DNA from: Prevotella sp. E2-28
GTDB taxonomy: Bacteria; Bacteroidota; Bacteroidia; Bacteroidales; Bacteroidaceae
Direction: 5' to 3'
NCBI RefSeq assembly: GCF_022024055.1
Contig: NZ_CP091788.1
Location: forward strand, 1,984,001 to 2,048,000
Length of the DNA stretch: 64,000 nt
A program made the position numbers and the translations under genes. Shown piece after piece: positions 25,901 through 35,592 of this stretch. The notes under the pieces are model-generated. The model ran no database searches. It was not told the DNA's origin and was given only the letters and a program-made list of their open reading frames with translations. How positions within the stretch are numbered: position 1 is the first letter of the stretch; each line of letters begins with the position of its first letter.

Positions 25901-28900
25901 GGCATCTGGCTTTATTGCTTACACAAACCTGTTGGATAAGCTCTATATCAAGGACTGCCTCTTCGATGGCAGTGTTGAAGCTACTTATAGCGCATCTTCC
26001 ATTTGCTATGGTAATACGTCAGCCTGCGATAATGCACAAATCTACAACTTCCTGGAGCATGGAAAATACAGTGGCAACAGTCAATCATTAATCAGTGATG
26101 GAAATTCTAATACATTCAACTGCAAAACAGGCAACAAGACCAACAACTGGGGCTACCAGAACTGGTACGATGTTTGTAATGTGGTAGGGTCGATGTCGGC
26201 CCGCGACCTTGTCAATGCGTTAGACTGCAGCAACTGGCAGGTAGTGGATGGTCAGGCCGTGCCTGTCATGAGTGATCCTACCAACGTAAGTGGCAAGTCT
26301 GCCGACCAGATTGTTGCCCTGTTAGGCAGCGGCTGGACGAAGGATGCCAATGGCCAAGTTGCTCCCAAGACGGTCAACAACGCTCAGGTGGTGATACCCA
26401 ACTCGGTGAAGCACCCCTTCAACATCCACTCATCCGAAGATTGGCTCGCTTTCTGTAAACTGGTGACCGAGGCCAAAAGCCAGAAGGACATCTACGCACA
26501 GCTACTGGCCGACATCACCGTGACGAAGGTTGCAGGCTATAATTCTGCTGAGGCTTACCGAGGCACGTTCGACGGCAACGGCCACACGCTGACACTCAAC
26601 ATTTCGGACAATTCCATGAACACGGCACTCTTCTCTCATGCGGCCACAGCAACACTTCGCAACCTGAACGTCAACGGTAGCGTCAAGGGTGCCGCCTTTA
26701 CCGCTGCACTCGTGGGGTGTGTTGACAATGGTGCGACCTTTGTGGCAGAGAATTGCCACGTGTCAGCCAGCATCATTACCACAAGCCAATATGCAGGCGG
26801 TCTCGTCGGACAGACACAAGGTGCTAAGACGACGGTTCGCAACTGTCTGTTCGACGGCAGCATCACTGCATCGTCGGGCACCTACGCTGGTTCGTTTATC
26901 GGCTGGGCGAACGATAATGTCACCGTGGAGTACTGCCTGGAGAATGGTACATATACCGGCTTTGCACATGTAGGGGCGAACTACAAAAATAATGGATGGT
27001 CGTTTGGCGGGAAAACCAACTACACCTATAAGGACTGGGGCGAAATCAGCAATGTGGGCACAAAGACTGCCGCCGAACTGGTAAAAGCCCTGGGCAGCCA
27101 GTGGTGGCAATTGGACGCAGCAGGCCGCCCAGTGCCCAAGACCGTCGGCGGCGTCATCGACGGCATGCCGACCTTCTACTACGAGAACATGGGCCACATC
27201 GACCCCAACTCGCTCCGCATAGAGACACTGCCCACCTCGGCAGTGCTGACGTGGGCCAACCAGACCGACGAACCCGTGGACTACTACGAGGTATGGCGCC
27301 GCGACAAGACCGAGAGCAGCTGGGGCTCCGAACCCATAGCCACACAGCTGACCGTCACGCAGTATGAGGACAAGCAGACGTCGCCCGTCCACCAATATAT
27401 ATATAAGGTACGCGGTGTGACCAGCTGCGAGGGCCTGCACTACGACGAGACGAAGGAGGTGGAGGGCATGTGCGAGCAGACGGCCACCGTGGAGGGCTAT
27501 CTGCGCTTCCTGGACGGCACGGGCATCCCCGGCGAACAGATTATCGTGACCGTTGACGGCAAGGAGCGGTCGGCCACCACCGACGAGAGCGGCTTCTTCC
27601 GCTTCAAGGATCTGCCCTACAAGGACAAGCAGATGACCGTCTACGCGCTGACCACCACCTTGGGCGGTGACATCGGCACGACGGTCACCTTCGGCACCTA
27701 TGCCGGCGAGAACGTGGTGAAGAACGTCGTCATCGAGGTGGCGTCGAGCGTCAAGATCTCCGGCACCGTGCAGTACGAGGGCACCAGCATTCCCGTGCAG
27801 GGTGTCTCGTTCCTGGTGAACAACCACGAGGTGCGCAACAGCGCAGGACTGGTGACCACCGACCACGAGGGTAAGTTTGCCTTCCGCATGTTGCCCGGCG
27901 ACGCCAGCATCCAGGCCGTGAAAGACGGCCACAAATTCTGGCGCAGCGGCTACTACCACCTGAACGACGACGACCCCGACACGCTGACGAGGTACGACAT
28001 CCGGACCGACAAGGCCGGCCTGATGTTCTACGACCAGACACGCGTAAAACTCATCGGACGCATCGCCGGCGGCAAGAGGCAGGGCGAACTGCCACTGGGC
28101 TACGCCCTGTCGAAGAACAACCTGGGCGACGACCTCAAGATGGTGCTCACCCTCGAGGGCGACAACGCCTCGCGACTGGTGTTCGACATTCAGGACCGCA
28201 CGCTGAAGGAGCGCGACGAGGTGTTCCAGCACACGGAGGCCAACAAGGTGGACAAGACGGTGACTCACCAGACCAAGGTACATACCACGCTGAACCGCAA
28301 GGAGGTCCACCCCGACCCCTATACGGGCGAATACGAGGTGGACCTACCGCCTGTGAAGTGGAAGATACAGCAGATCACGGCCTCGGGCTACGCCACGCTG
28401 TTTCAGGACGGCCAGACGGGCGACGTGATAGACCTGACGGACTCCATCACCCTGCACGAAGACGAGCTGAATGGCACGTGGGAGACAGCCACCGTCAAGG
28501 TGACCGACCCCGTGGAGAAGTATCATGCCAAGTACAGTCGCATCTACCACTCGCCGGTCATCATCGACTACCGCCAGCAGGGCTTCGACCCCTTCGACTA
28601 CTTCGGCGAGCGCTACTACAGCTACCAGAACCTCTCGGGCCAGAAGGAGAAACTGGCACTGGCCTACGGCGTGAGGAAGCCCGACTGGCCCCAGGGCAAG
28701 CGCGACTCGCTTGAGACCCGCTACACCTTCGGCCACCCCGTGTTCAACATCGACCGCAAGTATGGCTTCACCATCTCGGCCATCGAGAAATACTACTATA
28801 ACAACAACCCGAAGAGCGACACCATCGACGTGGTACACCTTGAGGGCGGCGTGGTGACCATCCACAACGGCATGGTGAGCGCCACCCACCGCGACACGCT

Positions 28901-31900
28901 GCACTTAGACAGCCAGGGACAGGGCAACTACACCATCGAGGCCGCCCAGACGCCCTACCTGCTGACGGGCGACGACGCCCTGCACACGGTGACCATGACG
29001 CTCGAGATGGACGGCACGCACTATGAGGCCGAGCCGCTGAAGGCATACGTGCTGAACGTCAAGCCCAAGGACGGTGCCAAGGACATTCTGAGCTTCTCGA
29101 CACCACAACTCATCGACATCCTGCGCGACCCGCCAGGAGGAACGTCTCACGCCACGCTGTCGAAAGGCTCCACGCTGAAGTATGCCTACCAGATGGACAT
29201 GTCGTGGAGTGCCGGCGTCTCCATCACGATGAGTGCCGGAGGCGGTGTCAGCAGTTTCACGGGTGTAGTGGCAGCTCCGATGGGTGTCGGTGCCGTAGGC
29301 GGATTCCACAACACCGGCTATACATCCTTTGCCACATCACTCGACTTAGTATGGTCGGGTAGCGGCAACCGTGCCTTTAGCTACACGATGACAGCCACAG
29401 AGGACATATCTACCAGCAGTGACAAGAAGCTGGTGGGTGCCGACGGCGACCTGTATATGGGAGTGGTGCAGAACATCGTGGTGAAACCGGCCACAGCCAT
29501 ACGGGCCATTCCGCACAGCGTCTTCCAGCAGATGGCAGGCTCGGTGGAGAAAGGCCGCATGGTGGAGATTGCACAGGGCCGCGACGACCGCGACTCGCTG
29601 CTGCACTTCGTGCGCGACGAGGTGGTGACCTACGGCCCGGAGCTGAAGTCGAACTTCGTACACTCGCAGTACTATATCGTCCATCAGCTCATCCCGGAAC
29701 TGGCCGAGCAGGTCTTCTCGATGATGTTTATCGGCACCGCTGCTGATGCGAAAGCCAAGGCGAACGCCACGGGAAAACCCGTCTATCGCTCGCTGGTAGG
29801 CAAGGACGACCCCGAGTTTGGCGCCAAGCATAAGTATGAGAGAATATACCCCGACAACTACACTGGCAACCAGGTAGACTCCGTGTCAATCTTCCACGAT
29901 GCTATGCGGAGGTGGGTAGAGATGATAGCACAGAACGAGAAGGAGAAACTGTCGGTGACAGCCAATGACTTGGTGCAGAACTTCGACGTGGATGGCGGCG
30001 GCTCGGTGAACTACGGCGAGTCATTCGCCAGCGACTACTCGAACACCAGCTCGTTCGTCAGTCCCGTCACCCCGATGACCACCCAGTACTTCGACAACAC
30101 GGCAGGAGACGTCACCCTCGGGGTGGTGGCAATCCTTGGACCGACGGTAGCCAAACTGCTGGGCAGTGTGCTCAAGACCAGTGCCGGCGGCACGACAAGT
30201 TCCACTGGTTCTGGCAGGGACGAGGACGGCCACATGACCGTCGAGATAGAAGCTATAGGTACCACGTTCAAATTCGGACTGATACCATCCATGAGTTTCA
30301 ACGTGACGCCCAAGAGCAGCGAGTCGAAGTCGTATAACCGCAAGGAGAGCTTCACCATTGGCATGGACAAGAAGAGCCATCTGGACTTTGATGTCTATCG
30401 GGTGAAGACCCAGACGGACAATGTGGCGAGTGGCGGAGTGATGGACGTGTTCGTCGGCAAGGGATTCTATGACCAGATGGACTACGACTATGAATACCTG
30501 AAGCGTGAACTGGACCTGAAGAACTACGTCAGCCCGCGCAGCTTCATCTATCGCACCCGCGGCGGCGCTACCTGCCGTCCGTGGGAGGGCGAGCGCAAGA
30601 CCTTGTTCCACGAGCCGGGCAAGGTGATGGACGAGCGCACCAAGAAGATAGAGAACCCCATCATCATGATGGACAAGCAGAGCCTGAGCGGCGTGCCCTA
30701 CGGCGAACCTGCCCGCTTCAAGCTCTACATCACCAACGAGAGCGAGCAGCCCGAGGCCAGCTATTTCTACTTCGACCTCTACCAGCCGGAGATGAGCAAT
30801 CCCGACGGCGCGAAGATGATGATCGACGGCATGCCGCTGACCGGCAACGGGCGCTCCATCGAGGTGCATCCGGGACAGGTGACGGAGAAGACCCTGGAGG
30901 TCTATGCCGGAGAGAAGTTCGACTACGAGGGACTGAGCATCGGCGTCATCTCGCAGGGCGACGTCAACTGCTATCAGGAGGTGGCGTTCGACGTACACTT
31001 CCTGCAGACGGCAGGCTCGGTGGCCATCTCGTCGCCCGGCGACAAGTGGATCATGAACTGCGACGCACCCACCGACGGCAGCCGAGGCTGGTATCTGCCT
31101 GTGGTCATCAGCGGCTTCAACAAGAACCAGAAGAACTTCGACCACATCGAGTTCCAGTATAAGGAGACCACCCGAGGCGACGACTACTGGACGAACCTCT
31201 GCGGCTACTATGCCGACTCCACGCTCTACCGCGCCGCCTCGGGTACGAAGGAGATGATACCCGAGAACGGCAACATCCAGGCCAGCTTCTTCGGCGATGG
31301 CACGGTGATGGAGAAGGGCTACGACCTGCGCGCCGTGCTGTTCTGCCGCAACGGCAATGCGTTCCTCACCTCGGAGTCGAAGGTGATCAGCGGTATCAAG
31401 GACACGCGCCGCCCGCAGCTCTTCGGCACGCCGGAGCCTAAGAGCGGCGTGCTCGGTCCGGGCGAGAACATCATCTTCGACTTCTCGGAGGACATCGAGT
31501 ACAACTACCTGCAGGCTACCACCAACTTCGAGGTGGTGGGCGAGACCAACGAGACGGCCGTGCAGGAGGCTCCGTCGCTGCAGTTCGGCGGCAACGGCTA
31601 TGCCCAGACCCAGTCGCGCCGCAACTTCGTCAATAAGGACGTCACCATAGAGGTGATGATCAAGCCAGAGGACACCAGCAACGACATGCCCCTCTTCTCG
31701 CACGGCAGCGAGGGCAAGAGCCTGCAACTGTGGTTCACCAAGGAGCGCCGGCTGAAGGCAGTCGTCAACAACGGCAGCGACACCATCGTCGCAGTGAGCG
31801 ACTCGGTGCTGCAGTTCACCGGATTCCAGCGCGTGGCCATGGTTCTGGACAACGAGAACAAGCGCCTGATGCTCTATGGCAAGCAGCAGGTGGGCAGCAA

Positions 31901-34900
31901 GGACAACGTCGTCTATAGCGGCACGGGACAACTGACGTTCGGTGCTGCCGAAGATGCTACCGACGGCAAGGAGAAGTTCTTCAAGGGCCGCATGCTGCAG
32001 GGCCGCCTGTGGTACCGCGCCATGGACCTGGCCACACTGAACCGCTACAGTGGTCGTCTGCTGACGGGCTACGAGATGGGACTGGCTGACTACTACCCGA
32101 TGAACGACGGCACGGGCGACTATGCCGCCGACCTGGCACAGGGCGCCCACCTGATGCTCAGCGGTGCCTCGTGGGCACAGCCCGAAGGCATGTCGCTGCG
32201 CATCGACAACAGCGATGCCGCCGCCAGCACGGACCAGAATATGACCATCAGTTCCACTGACGACTGGAATACCTTCTGCACCATGGTGAGTGATGCCAAG
32301 GGACAGTATAACGTCAATGCAGAGCTGCTGGCCGACATCACCGTGACGAAGATTGCAGGCTATAATTCTGCTGAGGCTTACCGAGGCACGTTCGACGGCA
32401 ACGGCCACACGCTGACACTCAATATTAAGGACAACGCCAACAACACGGCACTCTTCTCTCATGCGGCCACAGCAACACTTCGCAACCTGAACGTCAACGG
32501 TAGCGTCGAGGGTATCAACTACACAGCGGCTCTTGTGGGGTGTGTTGACAATGGTGCTACTTTTGTGACAGAAAACTGCCATGTATCAACCAGCATCACT
32601 ACCACCAGACAATATGCAGGCGGTCTCGTCGGACAGACACAAGGTGCTAAGACGACGATTCGCAACTGTCTGTTCGACGGCAGCATCACTGCGTCGTCGG
32701 GCACCTACGCTGGTTCGTTTATCGGCTGGGCGAACGATAATGTCACCGTGGAGTACTGCCTGGAGAATGGTACATACACCGGCTTTGCACATGTAGGGGC
32801 GAACTACAGAAATAATGGACGATCGTTTGGCGGGAAAACCAACTATACCTATAAGGACTGGTACGAAATCAGCAATGTGGGCACGAAGACTGCTGAAGAG
32901 CTTGTCACGGCATTGGGCGACGGCTGGACAATAGACGGCAACGGCAACGTAGTGCCCCACGTCAATACGAGCAAGGCATCCACCGCATCACAACTGAGGG
33001 GCCTGCAGTTGCGCACCGACCTCTTCCAGCGCGACGACGAGCAGGACTACACGCTGATGTTCTGGTTTAAGACTGCTGAGCAGAACGGCACACTCTTGGC
33101 CAACGGCTCCGGCAGGGCTACCGACGAGGGTGCGCTGCACAAGTTCTTCATCGGCTTCGAGGGCCACGTGCTGAAGTACCGCACCAACGGCCGCGAGTTC
33201 GAACTGGGCGACGACCTCTGGAACGATGCGTGGCACCACTTCGCCATGACCGTCAACCGCGCCCGCAACGTGGCCAGCATCTATATAGATAATGTGGCGA
33301 AGGCCCAGCTCACCACCGACTCGCTCGGCGGCATGCTCGGCACCCGCTTCTTCTTAGGCAACACGGTGTGGCAGAACAGCGGCGACCCCGTGGTACACCA
33401 GGGCAACGCCTACACCGGCCACATCGACGGACTGATGCTCTTCGAGCAGGCACTGCCCACGACGCTCATCCGTCGCTACTCCACCAAGTCGCCGGGCGGC
33501 GAGGAGCGCGGACTGATAGCCCACATGCCCTTCGACCACCAAGTGCGCCAGAAGAGCGGCGAACTAGCCCTGCAGCCCTGGGCCATGAGCACCCGCGTAA
33601 AGCGCGACAACGACGGCATCGACACCGGCAAGCGCGATAGCGTGTTTGTCGATTCAGTCGACAAAATCCTCAGTCTCATCGACCACAACGTCGGCGCACC
33701 CGTGCAGGCCTACGAGAAGCTGCGCAACCTGAAATTCAGCTACGTGGGTCGTAACAACCAGCTGCTTGTGAACATCGACGAGCAGGACAGCCGCATCAAC
33801 AAGCAGAACGTCTATGTGACGCTCTACGACATTCCCGACAAGAATGGCAACTTCATGGCTTCGCCGACCACGGAGAGCTTCTACGTCAACCGCAACCCGC
33901 TGACGTGGATGACGCTGGGCAAGCACCGCGTGGTGACCATACCGCATGGTATGTCGCTGACCCTTGTCGGCATCATCGAGAACAACGGCGGCAAGGCTCA
34001 CACCTACACTATCGAGAACGTGCCACGCTGGATTACCGTCGATAAGACGAGCGACATCGTGCAGCCGCAGACAACCGACGAGATTGATTTCACCATCAGT
34101 CCCGACCTGGAGGTGGGCACCTATGACCAGATGATCTACCTCGTCGATGAGGACGGCATGTCGGATGCCTACTACCTGGAACTGACCGTAGAGGGTGCAG
34201 CACCCGACTGGACGGTAGCACCGGAGATGAAGCGCTACTCGATGAACATCGTGGCACAGGTCTTTTTGAACAACGACCTCGTCACCGACTCGCGCGACAT
34301 AGTAGGTGCCTTCGATGACACAGGCCGCTGCATGGGCGTGAACAACATCGAGTACGACCCAGCAACAGGCCGCAGCATGCTCTTCATGACCGTCTACGAC
34401 AGCACAACGGTGGCCAACCAGCTGACGTTCCGCCTCTGGCACTACGCCACAGGCAAGACCATGAAGCTGACGCCGTCGCAGTTCATCAACTTCGGCGACC
34501 AGGCCATCGTGGGTACCGTGGACAAGCCCGTGGGCCTATACTCCGAAGAAGAGTACCTGCAGAAGCTCGACCTGGCACGAGGCTGGAACTGGGTGTCGTT
34601 CAACGTCTATAACCAGGCCTTCGCGAGCGTGGAAAGCATCCTGAGCCGCTTCCCGTGGCAGGAGGGCGACATCCTGACGGAGGACTCGGAAGACCTGACG
34701 CTGACCTACCGCAATGGTCAGTGGATGAGCAACAGCAATACGGACATCAGCCGCATCAAGCTGTCGCAGCAGTACAGCTACCGCGTAAAGGTGGGCAAGG
34801 CCCAGCAGATAGAGATATGGGGCCGCGCCTACAAGCGGCAGGCCGACCGCACCATCAAGGTGAAGCAGGGATGGAACAGCATTGGCTACACACCGATGGT

Positions 34901-35588
34901 GAGCCTGCCCGTCAGGACGGCACTGACCGACTACTTCGACGAGGCCATGCCCGGCGATGTGGTGAAGAACCAGCATACGTTCGCCATGTTCACCGCCGAC
35001 GGCAAGGGTGGCGGCGAATGGCTCGGCACTCTGAAGTACATGAAGCCGGGCGAGGGCTACATGCTGCACCGCCAGGGAACCACCGAGGCGCAGTTCTGCT
35101 ATCCGTACTATGAGCCGGGAACGACATTCATCGAGAACAGCGTGAACAAGGCTCCGCAGCGCGGCAGCAACTTCAGCACGACGATGAGCGTCGTGGCCGA
35201 GGCTGTCGGCATAGAGATGGAGGATGGGGACCGTCTCCTGGCTTTCGCCGGAGGTGAACTGGTTGGGGATACCCAACTCCAATCCCTCCCAGTGAGGGAA
35301 GGGCACGAGGGTGGCCTCTTCTTCCTGAGTATCGAAGGCGACATAGAGGGACCGCTGTCCTTTGCCATTGAGCGTGGAGACGAGATCATCGCCACTACGG
35401 GCGAGGTGATGCGCTATGAGGCCGACGGCATCAGCGGTTCACCGGCCATGCCTACGCAGATCAGCTTCGTCACTGTCGACCAACTGCCCAAGGACGGTTG
35501 GTACACGCTGCAGGGCATCAAACTACAGGATGCTCCGACGCAGAGCGGTGTATATATTTATAATGGTAAGAAACAAGTGATCAAATAG
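22926..35588 (+). CDS. Giant secreted multidomain protein (4220 aa) with GLUG-like, FN3-like and LamG domains
   Basis: A signal peptide (residues ~1-31, ending AWA) leads a 4220-residue surface or secreted protein. Five beta-helix-like units carrying GTFxGNGHTL and GGLVG motifs (GLUG/M26-like) lie at about 45-310, 640-860, 865-1135, 1166-1395 and 3103-3345. FN3-like regions lie near 410-540 and 1415-1515, and carboxypeptidase-regulatory-like beta domains near 1525-1740. The region ~1740-2880 is unassigned. LamG-like domains at ~2885-3092 and 3359-3539 flank the fifth beta-helix unit. Near the end are an IVGAF...RCMG domain (~3775-3866), two GWNWxS-type repeats (~3882-4059) and a YTLQGIK...YIYNGKKQVIK tail. 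Bases are visibly GC-richer than in neighbours. No catalytic residues are evident; an adhesin or matrix role is a guess. The next gene starts 4 nt later. Confidence 0.85.
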   Translation: MRKKTKNRHGGFGLHVLLAVLMMLVPQGAWADSSGLETAFIGDKSYYVLRSNADWLKFRDMVDDSQGKEVNAIMDADFTIEKSIALTSGVYYNGTFNGNGHTLNVNISGVGLSEVAPFSKVKEATFRDLRVTGSVKGGQWTGGLIGRVLYEGQPNVYIERVWVSADVTSSEAHSSGFIGHASKSITHINDCRYDGKVSTTNYKSCFIWADDGDKRRWHRLYEKATSNDDSHFGFSYVYVGGSVWGQAWGANGNENCSLCISSHNWNEMASGCKSITTQSDVVKKMNGEKAGSWHLVRGEAAPVMEIWPSAGDVNFETYDIVPGTEDGEKGMLKIPFSCDQPVKYIDVTYVNENGQTKTLSRINYADNTYAGFIKVPATEQHHNLTITARLAVGTVTKIVDDKQDAVLHNPRKLSANMLRFSTNSQLANAGAVELTWEIDAPSYKDAISSDQFNVMRSLTGKDDDLVSIGTVSFEEGTATYTFRDETLISALAAENINESTAVPQVRYVVTRAAAQQLWGFSNTTARAETQCSLAQLHLLRVSDYQTAWADQTARTVKVTWQYADEAAAVWDSRAKMNIVVSATNREGNGTGTYLVPLTEADMLAREKVITLDRSCVDYKITFDVKRGESAIPVEPSTYFEIRTAEDWTAFCQKVKDAGGKTNVNATLLADIAVGEMAGIDSSNPFRGVFEGNGHTLTVNVLGNQRFTGIFRYVGNATFRNLNIAGTVQSNSMYATGLVADIIDQSSVIIENCRSSVNLVCTGSGEMTMSGFVGRLQNANLTIRNCRFDGSFKGADSDGNAGFVSWEAPNSNVIVENCLFDPISIGTKFDSCDTWVRKDGKSSAVVSVTNSYCTIQYGNSNSQYTSPFIISSTADWNTFCDKVKEAAGNSDINAVLTADITVTQAVGGSGYRYRGTFDGNGHTINMNINVDKEFFGLFANANGYTIKNLRLTGKIVTSAGWIGGLVGDSYSLNNGTNYILNCRVSASIKGNSRASGFIAYTNLLDKLYIKDCLFDGSVEATYSASSICYGNTSACDNAQIYNFLEHGKYSGNSQSLISDGNSNTFNCKTGNKTNNWGYQNWYDVCNVVGSMSARDLVNALDCSNWQVVDGQAVPVMSDPTNVSGKSADQIVALLGSGWTKDANGQVAPKTVNNAQVVIPNSVKHPFNIHSSEDWLAFCKLVTEAKSQKDIYAQLLADITVTKVAGYNSAEAYRGTFDGNGHTLTLNISDNSMNTALFSHAATATLRNLNVNGSVKGAAFTAALVGCVDNGATFVAENCHVSASIITTSQYAGGLVGQTQGAKTTVRNCLFDGSITASSGTYAGSFIGWANDNVTVEYCLENGTYTGFAHVGANYKNNGWSFGGKTNYTYKDWGEISNVGTKTAAELVKALGSQWWQLDAAGRPVPKTVGGVIDGMPTFYYENMGHIDPNSLRIETLPTSAVLTWANQTDEPVDYYEVWRRDKTESSWGSEPIATQLTVTQYEDKQTSPVHQYIYKVRGVTSCEGLHYDETKEVEGMCEQTATVEGYLRFLDGTGIPGEQIIVTVDGKERSATTDESGFFRFKDLPYKDKQMTVYALTTTLGGDIGTTVTFGTYAGENVVKNVVIEVASSVKISGTVQYEGTSIPVQGVSFLVNNHEVRNSAGLVTTDHEGKFAFRMLPGDASIQAVKDGHKFWRSGYYHLNDDDPDTLTRYDIRTDKAGLMFYDQTRVKLIGRIAGGKRQGELPLGYALSKNNLGDDLKMVLTLEGDNASRLVFDIQDRTLKERDEVFQHTEANKVDKTVTHQTKVHTTLNRKEVHPDPYTGEYEVDLPPVKWKIQQITASGYATLFQDGQTGDVIDLTDSITLHEDELNGTWETATVKVTDPVEKYHAKYSRIYHSPVIIDYRQQGFDPFDYFGERYYSYQNLSGQKEKLALAYGVRKPDWPQGKRDSLETRYTFGHPVFNIDRKYGFTISAIEKYYYNNNPKSDTIDVVHLEGGVVTIHNGMVSATHRDTLHLDSQGQGNYTIEAAQTPYLLTGDDALHTVTMTLEMDGTHYEAEPLKAYVLNVKPKDGAKDILSFSTPQLIDILRDPPGGTSHATLSKGSTLKYAYQMDMSWSAGVSITMSAGGGVSSFTGVVAAPMGVGAVGGFHNTGYTSFATSLDLVWSGSGNRAFSYTMTATEDISTSSDKKLVGADGDLYMGVVQNIVVKPATAIRAIPHSVFQQMAGSVEKGRMVEIAQGRDDRDSLLHFVRDEVVTYGPELKSNFVHSQYYIVHQLIPELAEQVFSMMFIGTAADAKAKANATGKPVYRSLVGKDDPEFGAKHKYERIYPDNYTGNQVDSVSIFHDAMRRWVEMIAQNEKEKLSVTANDLVQNFDVDGGGSVNYGESFASDYSNTSSFVSPVTPMTTQYFDNTAGDVTLGVVAILGPTVAKLLGSVLKTSAGGTTSSTGSGRDEDGHMTVEIEAIGTTFKFGLIPSMSFNVTPKSSESKSYNRKESFTIGMDKKSHLDFDVYRVKTQTDNVASGGVMDVFVGKGFYDQMDYDYEYLKRELDLKNYVSPRSFIYRTRGGATCRPWEGERKTLFHEPGKVMDERTKKIENPIIMMDKQSLSGVPYGEPARFKLYITNESEQPEASYFYFDLYQPEMSNPDGAKMMIDGMPLTGNGRSIEVHPGQVTEKTLEVYAGEKFDYEGLSIGVISQGDVNCYQEVAFDVHFLQTAGSVAISSPGDKWIMNCDAPTDGSRGWYLPVVISGFNKNQKNFDHIEFQYKETTRGDDYWTNLCGYYADSTLYRAASGTKEMIPENGNIQASFFGDGTVMEKGYDLRAVLFCRNGNAFLTSESKVISGIKDTRRPQLFGTPEPKSGVLGPGENIIFDFSEDIEYNYLQATTNFEVVGETNETAVQEAPSLQFGGNGYAQTQSRRNFVNKDVTIEVMIKPEDTSNDMPLFSHGSEGKSLQLWFTKERRLKAVVNNGSDTIVAVSDSVLQFTGFQRVAMVLDNENKRLMLYGKQQVGSKDNVVYSGTGQLTFGAAEDATDGKEKFFKGRMLQGRLWYRAMDLATLNRYSGRLLTGYEMGLADYYPMNDGTGDYAADLAQGAHLMLSGASWAQPEGMSLRIDNSDAAASTDQNMTISSTDDWNTFCTMVSDAKGQYNVNAELLADITVTKIAGYNSAEAYRGTFDGNGHTLTLNIKDNANNTALFSHAATATLRNLNVNGSVEGINYTAALVGCVDNGATFVTENCHVSTSITTTRQYAGGLVGQTQGAKTTIRNCLFDGSITASSGTYAGSFIGWANDNVTVEYCLENGTYTGFAHVGANYRNNGRSFGGKTNYTYKDWYEISNVGTKTAEELVTALGDGWTIDGNGNVVPHVNTSKASTASQLRGLQLRTDLFQRDDEQDYTLMFWFKTAEQNGTLLANGSGRATDEGALHKFFIGFEGHVLKYRTNGREFELGDDLWNDAWHHFAMTVNRARNVASIYIDNVAKAQLTTDSLGGMLGTRFFLGNTVWQNSGDPVVHQGNAYTGHIDGLMLFEQALPTTLIRRYSTKSPGGEERGLIAHMPFDHQVRQKSGELALQPWAMSTRVKRDNDGIDTGKRDSVFVDSVDKILSLIDHNVGAPVQAYEKLRNLKFSYVGRNNQLLVNIDEQDSRINKQNVYVTLYDIPDKNGNFMASPTTESFYVNRNPLTWMTLGKHRVVTIPHGMSLTLVGIIENNGGKAHTYTIENVPRWITVDKTSDIVQPQTTDEIDFTISPDLEVGTYDQMIYLVDEDGMSDAYYLELTVEGAAPDWTVAPEMKRYSMNIVAQVFLNNDLVTDSRDIVGAFDDTGRCMGVNNIEYDPATGRSMLFMTVYDSTTVANQLTFRLWHYATGKTMKLTPSQFINFGDQAIVGTVDKPVGLYSEEEYLQKLDLARGWNWVSFNVYNQAFASVESILSRFPWQEGDILTEDSEDLTLTYRNGQWMSNSNTDISRIKLSQQYSYRVKVGKAQQIEIWGRAYKRQADRTIKVKQGWNSIGYTPMVSLPVRTALTDYFDEAMPGDVVKNQHTFAMFTADGKGGGEWLGTLKYMKPGEGYMLHRQGTTEAQFCYPYYEPGTTFIENSVNKAPQRGSNFSTTMSVVAEAVGIEMEDGDRLLAFAGGELVGDTQLQSLPVREGHEGGLFFLSIEGDIEGPLSFAIERGDEIIATTGEVMRYEADGISGSPAMPTQISFVTVDQLPKDGWYTLQGIKLQDAPTQSGVYIYNGKKQVIK
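26511..27070 (+). repeat. Intragenic repeat, copy 1 (fourth beta-helix unit)
   Basis: About 560 bp that is almost identical to 32334-32893. The two copies are 5823 bp apart, an exact multiple of three. Long stretches match base for base, with divergence concentrated around 26600-26790. Confidence 0.85.
32334..32893 (+). repeat. Intragenic repeat, copy 2 (fifth beta-helix unit)
   Basis: Partner of 26511-27070. This copy sits between the two LamG-like domains, where the other beta-helix units are absent, which suggests recent insertion or gene conversion. Confidence 0.85.
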
Positions 35589-35592
35589 TTCA

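Noticed and set aside
30021..32582. 853-codon open frame antisense to the giant gene
   Set aside because: Long antisense frames (also 26763-28310) arise from the GC-rich codon usage of the giant gene. Their translations are low-complexity in His, Val and Arg and match no family, and no promoter is seen.
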